Shown in pieces: positions 1-5,491 of a stretch of DNA of 5,491 nucleotides (positions are counted from its first letter, which is position 1; every line of letters begins with the position of its first letter). Both the position numbers and the translations under genes were made by a program. The DNA is taken from NCBI GenBank assembly GCA_024278415.1, contig JAJRTI010000271.1:1-5491 (forward strand), in the 5' to 3' direction. Under the pieces are notes generated by a model that was not told where the DNA came from, searched no databases, and saw only the letters and a list, made by a program, of their open reading frames with translations. The DNA is from Planctomycetota bacterium. Its GTDB lineage: Bacteria > Planctomycetota > Brocadiia > JAJRTI01.

Positions 1-142
1 CCGCCGGGTGCACTCCGTTTGCCGATCCCGTCGGCCGGCGCCTCGCGTGTCATCGGCCGCGGCCGCCAGAATGGTTCGCTTCCGCCCATTCGTTGTCTAT
101 CTGAATTCGTTGGAAGCTATGGCAGACGGCTGAAGTGTTACA

Positions 143-213
143 TGGAATGATGGAAGGCTGGAAGGCGCGCACGCGGCAGCATTCCAACATTCCATTATTC
201 CCCTCTTCCAGCC
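143..213. repeat. Octamer-periodic TGGAA/TTCC repeat cluster with orientation switch
   Basis: Three consecutive 8-nt units start with TGGAA at 143, 151 and 159 (TGGAATGA, TGGAAGGC, TGGAAGGC). After a 15-nt spacer, four consecutive 8-nt units start with TTCC at 182, 190, 198 and 206 (TTCCAACA, TTCCATTA, TTCCCCTC, TTCCAGCC). The second block is the reverse-complement type of the first, so the whole is an imperfect inverted repeat. Exact pairings include 142-149 with 188-195 (8 bp) and 156-164 with 205-213 (9 bp); these two cross each other, so they cannot both form in one simple hairpin. The element is less GC-rich than its surroundings. Function unknown; it could be a dispersed intergenic repeat, a transcript-end structure of an upstream gene, or a protein-binding array. 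Confidence 0.7.
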
Positions 214-272
214 AGGCCCTGCAAGCACGCTCAGTCCCTACGCGCAATTGCGGAATGCGGCACTAATCCGTT

Positions 273-302
273 GTGTCCGCCGCGCTCTGTCGCGGCGGAC
301 AC
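273..302. repeat. Perfect 12-bp inverted repeat / hairpin in the operon leader
   Basis: GTGTCCGCCGCG (273-284) is followed by a 6-nt loop (285-290) and its exact reverse complement CGCGGCGGACAC (291-302). The stem is very GC-rich and would form a very stable RNA hairpin if transcribed. It ends 96 nt before the ATG of the first operon gene. Neither strand shows a run of T after the stem, so it does not fit a classical intrinsic terminator. It could be an attenuator or mRNA-protecting structure, an operator for a dimeric regulator, or a copy of a dispersed palindromic repeat; the sequence alone does not decide. Confidence 0.75.
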
Positions 303-384
303 CCTGTGCTGCCCGGTCACCGACACGAACGAGTGCGAGACCAAGAGGCCCGCACCGGATCGCCTGTTTCGAGAGTTCGGACAA

Positions 385-391
385 GAAGGGA
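385..391 (+). promoter_or_regulatory. Ribosome binding site of the ferredoxin gene
   Basis: GAAGGGA lies 7 nt before the ATG at 399. It decides the start: the frame stays open upstream to a GTG at 273, but that codon lies in the hairpin stem and has no such site. Starting at 399 also puts the twin-arginine motif at residues 5-10, as expected for an N-terminal signal. Confidence 0.7.
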
Positions 392-398
392 TCCCTTT

Positions 399-1148
399 AT
401 GAAAACGATGTCGAGACGGAAGCTATTGGGAGGGGCAGCCACGGCCGTTGCGGCGGCGGCTTCAGGCTGCGCGGGCAAAGGCTCGGCCAAGGAACCGGCC
501 GTTCGTTGGGGCATGGTCATCGACTTGCAGAAATGCGTGGGTTGCAAGGCCTGCACCGTGGCCTGCAAGGCCGAGAACCATACGCCCCCGGGCGTGGCCT
601 ACAACATTGTCATGGAAGAAGAAGTGGGAACCTACCCCGACGTGCGCCGGCGGTTCCTCTCCCGGCCGTGCATGCAGTGCCGGAAGTCCTCTTGCACCAA
701 GGTCTGCCCCACCAAGGCCTCGTATCACAGGCCCGACGGCATCGTTGCGGTGAACTACGACAAGTGCATTGGTTGCCGGTATTGCATTGCGGCCTGCCCC
801 TACGGCGCTCGGTCGTTTGATTACGGCGAGAACTATCATAAGTCTCCCACGCCGTACGAAGAAAAGCCTTCGCCAGAGTACGGCGAGAACCGGCCGCGCC
901 GGCCCAGCCGGTCGCCGGAAGGCAACGTCCGGAAGTGCACCTTTTGCATCCACCGCGTGAAGAAGGGCCTGAGCCCTGCTTGTGCTGCGACGTGCATCGG
1001 CCGGGCTATTCATTTCGGCAACCTGAACAACCCCGACGAGCGCTGCTGGGTCCATGGCGAGAAGCTCCAGTACCTTCTCGCGACGCGGGCGTTCATGCGC
1101 CTGAAGGAAGAGGTCGGCAACGAACCGTCGGTCTACTATCTCACGTAA
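399..1148 (+). CDS. ttrB: Tat-exported four-cluster ferredoxin subunit, TtrB-like (tetrathionate reductase family)
   Basis: Predicted electron-transfer subunit of an extracytoplasmic molybdoenzyme complex, passing electrons between the NrfD-type membrane subunit and the catalytic subunit encoded downstream. The 249-residue product begins with a twin-arginine signal (SRRKLL, residues 5-10), a short Ala-rich hydrophobic stretch and a possible lipobox ASGC (21-24). Sixteen cysteines form four [4Fe-4S] motifs of the DmsB/NrfC/TtrB type: C46-C49-C52-C56, C91-C94-C99-C103, C123-C126-C129-C133 and C180-C183-C195-C199. The blocks MVIDLQKCVGCKACTVAC and KCTFCIHR, and the end VYYLT, resemble Salmonella TtrB as I remember it. 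A Pro- and charge-rich segment (about 142-178), containing YGEN twice, separates the third and fourth motifs and looks like an insertion relative to enterobacterial TtrB. The next gene follows after 15 nt. The family is certain; the tetrathionate assignment is inference, and PsrB-, PhsB- or SrdB-like roles remain possible. Confidence 0.9.
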   Translation: MKTMSRRKLLGGAATAVAAAASGCAGKGSAKEPAVRWGMVIDLQKCVGCKACTVACKAENHTPPGVAYNIVMEEEVGTYPDVRRRFLSRPCMQCRKSSCTKVCPTKASYHRPDGIVAVNYDKCIGCRYCIAACPYGARSFDYGENYHKSPTPYEEKPSPEYGENRPRRPSRSPEGNVRKCTFCIHRVKKGLSPACAATCIGRAIHFGNLNNPDERCWVHGEKLQYLLATRAFMRLKEEVGNEPSVYYLT

Positions 1149-1150
1149 GC

Positions 1151-1156
1151 AAGGAG
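1151..1156 (+). promoter_or_regulatory. Ribosome binding site deciding the GTG start of the NrfD-family gene
   Basis: AAGGAG, 7 nt before the GTG at 1164, inside the 15-nt gap after the ferredoxin stop codon. It supports GTG as the start; the next in-frame ATG would cut off the first predicted membrane helix. Confidence 0.8.
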
Positions 1157-1163
1157 CGGAACA

Positions 1164-2444
1164 GTGGAAAACAAGTCGGCCTCAACGAACATTGGCCTCC
1201 GGCTGGTCGCCTATCTCGCCCTGCTGATAGCGACGGCATTCGGCCTACGGGCCATCATGAAAACGCTCATGGAAGGACACATCCATGAGAGCACCACCCA
1301 ACTGATCCCCTGGGGGCTTTGGGTGTGCATGTACATCTTCTTCCTCGGACTGTCCGCCGGATCCTTCCTGCTCTCGACCCTGATTTATGTGTTCGGTGTC
1401 AAGCGTCTAGAGGGTGCCGGGCCGATGGCGCTGCTTCAGGCGCTGGGATGCCTGGCGCTGGGGGGAATGCTGATACTGCTCGATCTGGGGCACCCGGGGC
1501 GCATGTATCTCGTGCTCGCGTCCTTCAATCCCACCTCCGTCATGGCCTGGATGGGAATCTTCTATAACCTGTATATCCTGGTGGTGCTGTTCGAACTCTA
1601 CTTTGCCCTTCGCCCTCACTTCGCGCAGCGGATCCTTGCCGGCGAAGGGCCGGTTGGGCTTTATCGCCTGCTGGCGTTGGGGAACCTGAGCCTTGAGCCC
1701 GGAGCGATGGCGCGGGATGCCAAGTGGCTGAAGCTCTTGGGGATCATGGGCATCCCGGTCGCCATTGTCGTGCACGGAGGTGTGGGTGCGATCTTCGCGG
1801 TCGCCAAGGCGCGTCCCTACTGGTTTGGCGGGCTGTTCCCCATCGTGTTCTTGGTTTCCGCCCTTGCATCCGGCGGCGCCTTGCTGACGTTCCTGATGGC
1901 GACCTACTCCCGATTGCCCAGCGCAGAAAAGTTCGACCTCGTGCAGTCGTTAGCGCATTTGGCGATCGGGCTCCTGGTCTTCGATCTGTTGCTCCTGACG
2001 TCGGAAATCCTCACGGAGTTCTACGGAGGCATCCCCACTGATGTCACGGCGTGGAGGCTGACGCTCTTCGGCCCATACTGGTGGGTCTTCTGGTTCGTCC
2101 AGATCGGGGTCGGGGCCGTGGTTCCCATCGCGCTCGTCGCGCTGCCCGGGACTCGAGGTCGAACCGGCGCGTTGGGGTTTGCCGGGCTGCTGGTGGTGTT
2201 GGGGATGGTGGGGGCGCGGCTGAGCATCGTCATCCCAGCCCAGATCCCGCCGGTCCTCCCCCATCTGGTTGGAGCTTACAACCACCCGCGGTTCGCATCG
2301 GGCTACTTCCCCAGCGCCAACGAGTGGCTCGTGGTCGTGGGAGTCGCGGCCCTGGGAGTCTGGGCATTCCTGATCTCCATCAAGCTAATCCCCTTGGAAG
2401 CGGCCGCGCCTAAGCCGGCCGCGGAAGGAGGCGCCTCGTCATGA
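1164..2444 (+). CDS. nrfD: NrfD/PsrC-family membrane anchor subunit (TtrC position)
   Basis: Polytopic membrane protein that in this family exchanges electrons with the quinone pool and docks the extracytoplasmic ferredoxin subunit. The product has 426 residues with about ten hydrophobic segments that I place by eye near 12-30, 48-78, 87-106, 127-149, 189-214, 221-246, 262-286, 304-326, 335-356 and 387-408. NrfD-family signatures are visible: LIPWGLW (48-53), DLGHPGR (107-113) and NPTSVMAWMG (122-131). Ten helices and this length fit the larger members (HybB/ActC type) better than enterobacterial TtrC (about 340 residues) or eight-helix PsrC. An amphipathic loop of about 40 residues separates helices 4 and 5. 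No haem-binding motif is seen, so electron transfer would run directly from quinol to the Fe-S subunit. The start is GTG. The last codons overlap the catalytic-subunit gene by 4 nt (ATGA), indicating translational coupling. It occupies the ttrC position. Confidence 0.9.
   Translation: MENKSASTNIGLRLVAYLALLIATAFGLRAIMKTLMEGHIHESTTQLIPWGLWVCMYIFFLGLSAGSFLLSTLIYVFGVKRLEGAGPMALLQALGCLALGGMLILLDLGHPGRMYLVLASFNPTSVMAWMGIFYNLYILVVLFELYFALRPHFAQRILAGEGPVGLYRLLALGNLSLEPGAMARDAKWLKLLGIMGIPVAIVVHGGVGAIFAVAKARPYWFGGLFPIVFLVSALASGGALLTFLMATYSRLPSAEKFDLVQSLAHLAIGLLVFDLLLLTSEILTEFYGGIPTDVTAWRLTLFGPYWWVFWFVQIGVGAVVPIALVALPGTRGRTGALGFAGLLVVLGMVGARLSIVIPAQIPPVLPHLVGAYNHPRFASGYFPSANEWLVVVGVAALGVWAFLISIKLIPLEAAAPKPAAEGGASS
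2400..2422. repeat. Short GC-only inverted repeat just upstream of the catalytic-gene ribosome binding site
   Basis: GCGGCCG (2400-2406) and CGGCCGC (2416-2422) are reverse complements with a 9-nt loop. They lie inside the last codons of the NrfD-family gene, in an Ala/Pro-rich tail, directly before the GGAAGGAGG site. The stem could affect translation of the following gene, but such GC repeats also arise by chance in Ala-rich coding sequence. Confidence 0.35.
2425..2431 (+). promoter_or_regulatory. Ribosome binding site of the catalytic-subunit gene
   Basis: AAGGAGG, a near-perfect anti-16S match within the 3' end of the upstream gene, 9 nt before the ATG at 2441. It supports this start, which overlaps the upstream stop codon as ATGA and puts the twin-arginine motif at residue 18. 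Confidence 0.85.
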
Positions 2445-5400
2445 CCCTACGGACCGAACCGAAAGCCGACAGCACGGAAGCGCCGCAGGACAGCCGGCGC
2501 GGTTTCCTCCAGTCCGCCGCCTTCCTCGGAGGGTGCGGCGCCCTGATGGGGGGAGTGTCCAGCGTGTTCGCTCGTCTGGCCCAAGCCCAACACTTGGCGG
2601 ACGTGGACGCGGGTACACACGAGTATCACCAGAACGACCCCGAAAACATCATCTATTCGGTGTGCCTCCAATGCCACACCGCTTGCCCCATCAAGTGCAA
2701 GGTCATCGATGGTGTGCTCGTGAAAATCGATGGCAATCCCTACGCCGTGCAGTCGAACATGCCCAACGTGCCGTACGCGCGCACGCTCCAGGACGGCGCC
2801 AAGGTCGAGGGCAAGATCTGCCCCAAGGGACAGGGCGGCATCGAGACGCTCTACGACCCGCACCGCGTCATTCAAGTGCTCAAGCGCAAGCCCGGCACGC
2901 CGCGGGGCGGCGACCAGTGGGTCACCATCGACTTCAACAAGGCCGTCGAGGAGATCGTGGAAGGCGGCGACCTCTTTGGCGAGGGCCCGGTGCATGGCCT
3001 GAAGGACATCTGTGTCTTGCGGGATCGCGCCGTGGCCCAAGCTTTGGCTGGCGATGCCAAGAAGGTCGCGTCCAAGGAGATGACGCTCGCCGAGTTCAAG
3101 CAGAAGCACGCCAAGCATCTGGACGCGTTGATCGATCCCGACCACCCCGACCTGGGCCCCAAGAACAACCAGTTCGTGTTCCTCGCCGGCCGCATCGAGC
3201 ACGGCCGCAAGGAACTCATGAAATGGTTCACCAACGATAGCTTCGGCTCGAAGAACGCGTTCGAGCACACCACCATCTGCGAGCAGAGCCATCACATCGC
3301 GTTCAACGAGACGACGCGCAAGTGGGACAAGGGCAAATGGGGCAAGGGCAAGCACCACATGAAGCCGGACTTCTCGGCCTCCCGGTTCGTCATCTTCTTT
3401 GGCACCGGCTTCGCCGAGGCGAACTTCGGCCCGCCCCTGCTGTCGGGCCTCGTCTCCAACGGCCGCGCGGACCGGCGGCTCAAGATCGCAGTGGTCGATC
3501 CGCGGCTGTCGAAGTCCGCGGCCAAAGCGGACTGGTGGATCCCCATCAAGCCAGGCGGCGATGCCGCGTTCGCGCTGGGCATGGCGCGCTGGATCATCGC
3601 GAACGAGCGTTTCGACCGCCGCTTCCTGGAAAACGCGAACGCCGCGGCCGCCGCGGCCGATGGCGAGACGTCGTGGACGACGGCCGCATATCTCGTGAAG
3701 ATCGAAGACGGCCGGCCCGCCAGATACCTGCGTGCGGACGAAGCGGGCATTGGCCCCGAGGACCAGTTCGTCGTCTCAAAGGGCGGGACGCTTCTCGCCG
3801 TAGCCCCCAACGATAAGAAGAAGGCCGTCGAGGGCGACATCGAGGCCTCCTGGGCGAAAGACGGCCTCCTGGCCAAGACGGCCTTCAGCCTGCTCAAAGC
3901 GCGCGTGAACGAGAGGACAGTCGCCGAATACGCCAGCATCTGTGGAGTCGGCGAGAAGACCCTCGTGAAGATGGCTCGCGAGTTCACCGCCTACGGCAAA
4001 CAGGCCATGGCCGAACTCTACCGCGGCCCCGTGCAGCACACGAATGGTTACTACAACGGCCAGGCCATCATCATGCTGAACGTGCTGATCGGCAACTCCG
4101 ACTGGAAGGGCGGCATGGCCGTGGGCGGCGGACACTGGCACGAGTCCGGCGGCAAGCCGGGCAACGTGTACACCTTCAAGAAACTCCACCCCGACAAGTT
4201 CCCCGCGTTCGGAGTCAAGAGCAACCGCGAGGGAGCCCGTTACGAAGACAGCACGCTGTTCGCGGACGGCTACCCCGCCAAGCGCCCCTGGTATCCCTAC
4301 ACCGGGAATCTGTACCAAGAGGTGATACCCTCGGCCAACGATGGCTACCCGTACCCCATCAAGGCGCTGTTCCTGCACAAGGGCACGCCCGCGCTCTCCT
4401 GCCCGGCCGGCCATAAGCTGATCGCCATCATCCGCGACCCCAAGAAGATCCCGCTCCTCATTGCGAGCGACATCGTGGTCGGCGAGACCAGCATGTACGC
4501 GGACTACATCTTCCCCGACACGGCCGTGTGGGAGCGCTGGGGCACTCCGCACACCACCCCGGCAGTGCTCGTGCCCGCGAGCAAAGTGCGCCAGCCCGCA
4601 GTCGCGCCCATGACCGGGGCCGTCAAGGTCGACGGCGTGGAGATGCCCATGAACATGGAGGCGTTCCTGATCGCCACGGCCAAGAAGCTCGGCCTGCCCG
4701 GGTTTGGCAAGGATGCGTTCGGCAAGGGCAAGCACTTCGACCATCAAGACCACTGGTTCCTCAAACTCGTGGCGAACATCGCGATGGGCGATAAGCCCGG
4801 CGATGCCGTGCCGGAGGCGGATGAAAAGGAGACGGCCGTGTTCCGCGAGGCTCGCACGCATCTGCCCAAGTTTGTGTTCGACGAGGAGCGACAGAAGAAT
4901 GCCGCCGGCGCAGAATACTGGCCCCGCGTGGTGTACGTGCTCAATCGCGGCGGGCGCTTCGAAAACTCGGACAAGATGCACAGAGGCGACAAGCAGACCC
5001 ACACCTTCAAAGGCATGTTCCAGATCTTCGTCGAGGAGGTTGCGGAAGGCAAGAACTCCCTCTCGGGCAAGCACTTCGACGGGCTGCCGAATGTCAGCCC
5101 CCCCACTTTTGCTGATGGCAAACCGATCGACCCAGACAACGCCTACCCGTTCCAACTCATCACGTTCAAGGAAATCTTCGGCGGCCATTCCCGCACCATG
5201 CCTCCCGACATTTGGGAGCGAGAACTGTTCCCCGTGAACGCCGCGGTCATGAACCGGCGGGACGCGGACAAGCTCGGCCTGCGCACTGGCGATCGGGTCC
5301 GGCTCTCGTCTCCGGCCAATCCTGAGGGCGAGTTCAGCCTCGGAAACGGAGAGGTCAAACGCCTGGAGACGACGGTGATGGCCATCGAGGGCATGCGCCC

Positions 5401-5491
5401 CGGTGTGGTCGGTATCTCCTGGCACTTCGGGCATTGGGCCTACGGCTCCCGGGACGTCACGGTTGATGGCAAGGTCGTCAAAGGCGACCCG
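2441..5491 (+). CDS. ttrA: Tat-exported molybdopterin catalytic subunit, TtrA-like (partial, 3' end missing)
   Basis: Catalytic subunit of a DMSO-reductase-family Mo-bisMGD enzyme acting outside the cytoplasmic membrane, probably reducing an oxyanion or sulfur compound. The frame is open for 1017 codons to the window edge. By comparison with Salmonella TtrA as I recall it, about 60 residues are missing. In order: Tat signal SRRGFL (18-23) with likely cleavage after AQA (47-49); [4Fe-4S] motif C75-x2-C78-x3-C82-x44-C127 followed by Lys129; EEIVEGGDLFGEG (170-182), very close to TtrA; NDSFGSKN (265-272); predicted Mo-ligand C280 in TTICEQ; central MGD-binding regions, including LIGN (549-552) and ETSMYADYIFPD (682-693); and a molybdopterin dinucleotide-binding C-terminal domain from about 904. 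Insertions relative to Salmonella TtrA lie near 191-232 and 293-303, the latter holding a 15-nt tandem duplication. The whole family is clear; tetrathionate as substrate is likely but unproven, with selenate (SrdA), arsenate or polysulfide as alternatives. Confidence 0.92.
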   Translation, partial: MTLRTEPKADSTEAPQDSRRGFLQSAAFLGGCGALMGGVSSVFARLAQAQHLADVDAGTHEYHQNDPENIIYSVCLQCHTACPIKCKVIDGVLVKIDGNPYAVQSNMPNVPYARTLQDGAKVEGKICPKGQGGIETLYDPHRVIQVLKRKPGTPRGGDQWVTIDFNKAVEEIVEGGDLFGEGPVHGLKDICVLRDRAVAQALAGDAKKVASKEMTLAEFKQKHAKHLDALIDPDHPDLGPKNNQFVFLAGRIEHGRKELMKWFTNDSFGSKNAFEHTTICEQSHHIAFNETTRKWDKGKWGKGKHHMKPDFSASRFVIFFGTGFAEANFGPPLLSGLVSNGRADRRLKIAVVDPRLSKSAAKADWWIPIKPGGDAAFALGMARWIIANERFDRRFLENANAAAAAADGETSWTTAAYLVKIEDGRPARYLRADEAGIGPEDQFVVSKGGTLLAVAPNDKKKAVEGDIEASWAKDGLLAKTAFSLLKARVNERTVAEYASICGVGEKTLVKMAREFTAYGKQAMAELYRGPVQHTNGYYNGQAIIMLNVLIGNSDWKGGMAVGGGHWHESGGKPGNVYTFKKLHPDKFPAFGVKSNREGARYEDSTLFADGYPAKRPWYPYTGNLYQEVIPSANDGYPYPIKALFLHKGTPALSCPAGHKLIAIIRDPKKIPLLIASDIVVGETSMYADYIFPDTAVWERWGTPHTTPAVLVPASKVRQPAVAPMTGAVKVDGVEMPMNMEAFLIATAKKLGLPGFGKDAFGKGKHFDHQDHWFLKLVANIAMGDKPGDAVPEADEKETAVFREARTHLPKFVFDEERQKNAAGAEYWPRVVYVLNRGGRFENSDKMHRGDKQTHTFKGMFQIFVEEVAEGKNSLSGKHFDGLPNVSPPTFADGKPIDPDNAYPFQLITFKEIFGGHSRTMPPDIWERELFPVNAAVMNRRDADKLGLRTGDRVRLSSPANPEGEFSLGNGEVKRLETTVMAIEGMRPGVVGISWHFGHWAYGSRDVTVDGKVVKGDP
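3323..3352 (+). repeat. 15-bp tandem duplication inside the catalytic-subunit gene
   Basis: Two adjacent 15-nt units, TGGGACAAGGGCAAA (3323-3337) and TGGGGCAAGGGCAAG (3338-3352), differ at two positions and encode WDKGK-WGKGK (residues 295-304). The repeat preserves the frame and lies about 15 residues after the predicted Mo-ligand cysteine, in a Lys/Gly/His-rich segment that is shorter in Salmonella TtrA. Confidence 0.7.

Larger units (their letters stand above)
1..398. other. Upstream intergenic / leader region without a supported gene
   Basis: No reading frame here looks like a real protein. The forward frame from base 1 stays open to a stop at 148-150 and could be the tail of an upstream gene, but nothing in its translation is recognisable. 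On the reverse strand an ATG at 53-51 runs off the left edge without a clear ribosome binding site. The stretch contains an octamer-periodic repeat cluster (143-213), a perfect hairpin (273-302) and the ribosome binding site of the first operon gene (385-391). I looked for sigma70 and sigma54 promoter pairs and found none good enough to call. The operon promoter is therefore either divergent from consensus or outside the window. Confidence 0.6.

Noticed and set aside
54..65. 12-bp palindrome CGGCCGCGGCCG
   Set aside because: Such G+C-only palindromes are common by chance in this composition; there is no supporting context.
50..247. Small reverse-strand open frame (65 codons)
   Set aside because: It is largely a translation of the octamer repeat cluster; no ribosome binding site or family resemblance.
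273..310. Intrinsic terminator at the leader hairpin
   Set aside because: The stem is strong, but no T-run follows it on either strand.
273..398. Extension of the ferredoxin gene to the upstream GTG at 273
   Set aside because: The GTG lies in the hairpin stem with no good binding site, and the extension would bury the Tat signal 42 residues into the protein.
1..398. Promoter for the operon
   Set aside because: Candidate boxes such as TTGGAA at 110 or ACTAAT at 262 lack a properly spaced partner, so no promoter is called.
462..1055. 197-codon reverse-strand open frame
   Set aside because: Lies opposite the ferredoxin gene, whose sixteen cysteines in family spacing show that the + frame is the coding one.
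2447..3358. 303-codon reverse-strand open frame
   Set aside because: Also a shadow of the catalytic gene; it covers the Tat signal and Fe-S motif region on the other strand and has no identifiable domain.
3641..3658. Tandem 9-bp repeat GCCGCGGCC
   Set aside because: It encodes a run of six alanines in a surface-type segment; simple slippage in GC-rich coding DNA is sufficient explanation.
4721..5080. Repeated words GGCAAGGGCAAGCAC (3341, 4721) and GGGCAAGCACTTCGAC (4726, 5065)
   Set aside because: All lie in frame in the catalytic gene and encode similar Gly-Lys-His runs; shared residues plus strong codon bias explain them without a mobile or recombination origin.
3776..5434. 552-codon reverse-strand open frame opposite the catalytic gene
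   Set aside because: It mirrors a clear molybdopterin oxidoreductase on the + strand. Its translation is low-complexity, His/Val/Gly/Glu-rich with no recognisable domain. Long antisense frames are expected in GC-rich genes with GC-ending codons.

Overview
The window carries the start of a respiratory molybdoenzyme operon, with all genes on the + strand. Order and spacing are: a Tat-targeted four-cluster ferredoxin (399-1148), a polytopic NrfD/PsrC-type quinol-interacting membrane protein (1164-2444), and a Tat-targeted molybdopterin catalytic subunit (from 2441, still open at the window edge). The genes are 15 nt apart and then overlap by 4 nt (ATGA), so they are almost certainly cotranscribed and translationally coupled. 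Subunit families, the order B-C-A and several sequence blocks match the tetrathionate reductase layout (ttrBCA). The electron acceptor cannot be settled from sequence, because related enzymes reduce other sulfur or metalloid oxyanions; selenate reductase SrdBCA also has the order B-C-A.

Layout: 1-398 is a leader/intergenic stretch without a convincing gene. It holds an unusual octamer-periodic repeat cluster (about 143-213), in which TGGAA-headed units switch orientation to TTCC-headed units. It also holds a perfect 12-bp inverted repeat with a 6-nt loop (273-302), about 100 nt upstream of the first start codon. No convincing promoter was found. The rest, 399-5491, is essentially all coding. 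No tRNA, rRNA, CRISPR or insertion sequence is visible, and no terminator is expected because the last gene is cut.

How the parts work together (established for the family, inferred here): the membrane protein exchanges electrons with the quinone pool. The extracytoplasmic four-cluster protein passes them to the single [4Fe-4S] cluster and then to the Mo-bisMGD centre of the catalytic subunit, where the acceptor is reduced. The ferredoxin signal looks like a Tat lipoprotein signal, which would anchor that subunit to the membrane.

Organism: GC-rich, strongly GC-ending codons, GTG used as one start, clear Shine-Dalgarno sites. The catalytic subunit has insertions relative to enterobacterial TtrA, and the membrane subunit is longer than enterobacterial TtrC. 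Together with the intergenic TGGAA/TTCCA repeats this suggests an environmental, non-enterobacterial lineage (Deltaproteobacteria-, Planctomycetes- or Hydrogenedentes-like). That assignment is a guess, not demonstrated.
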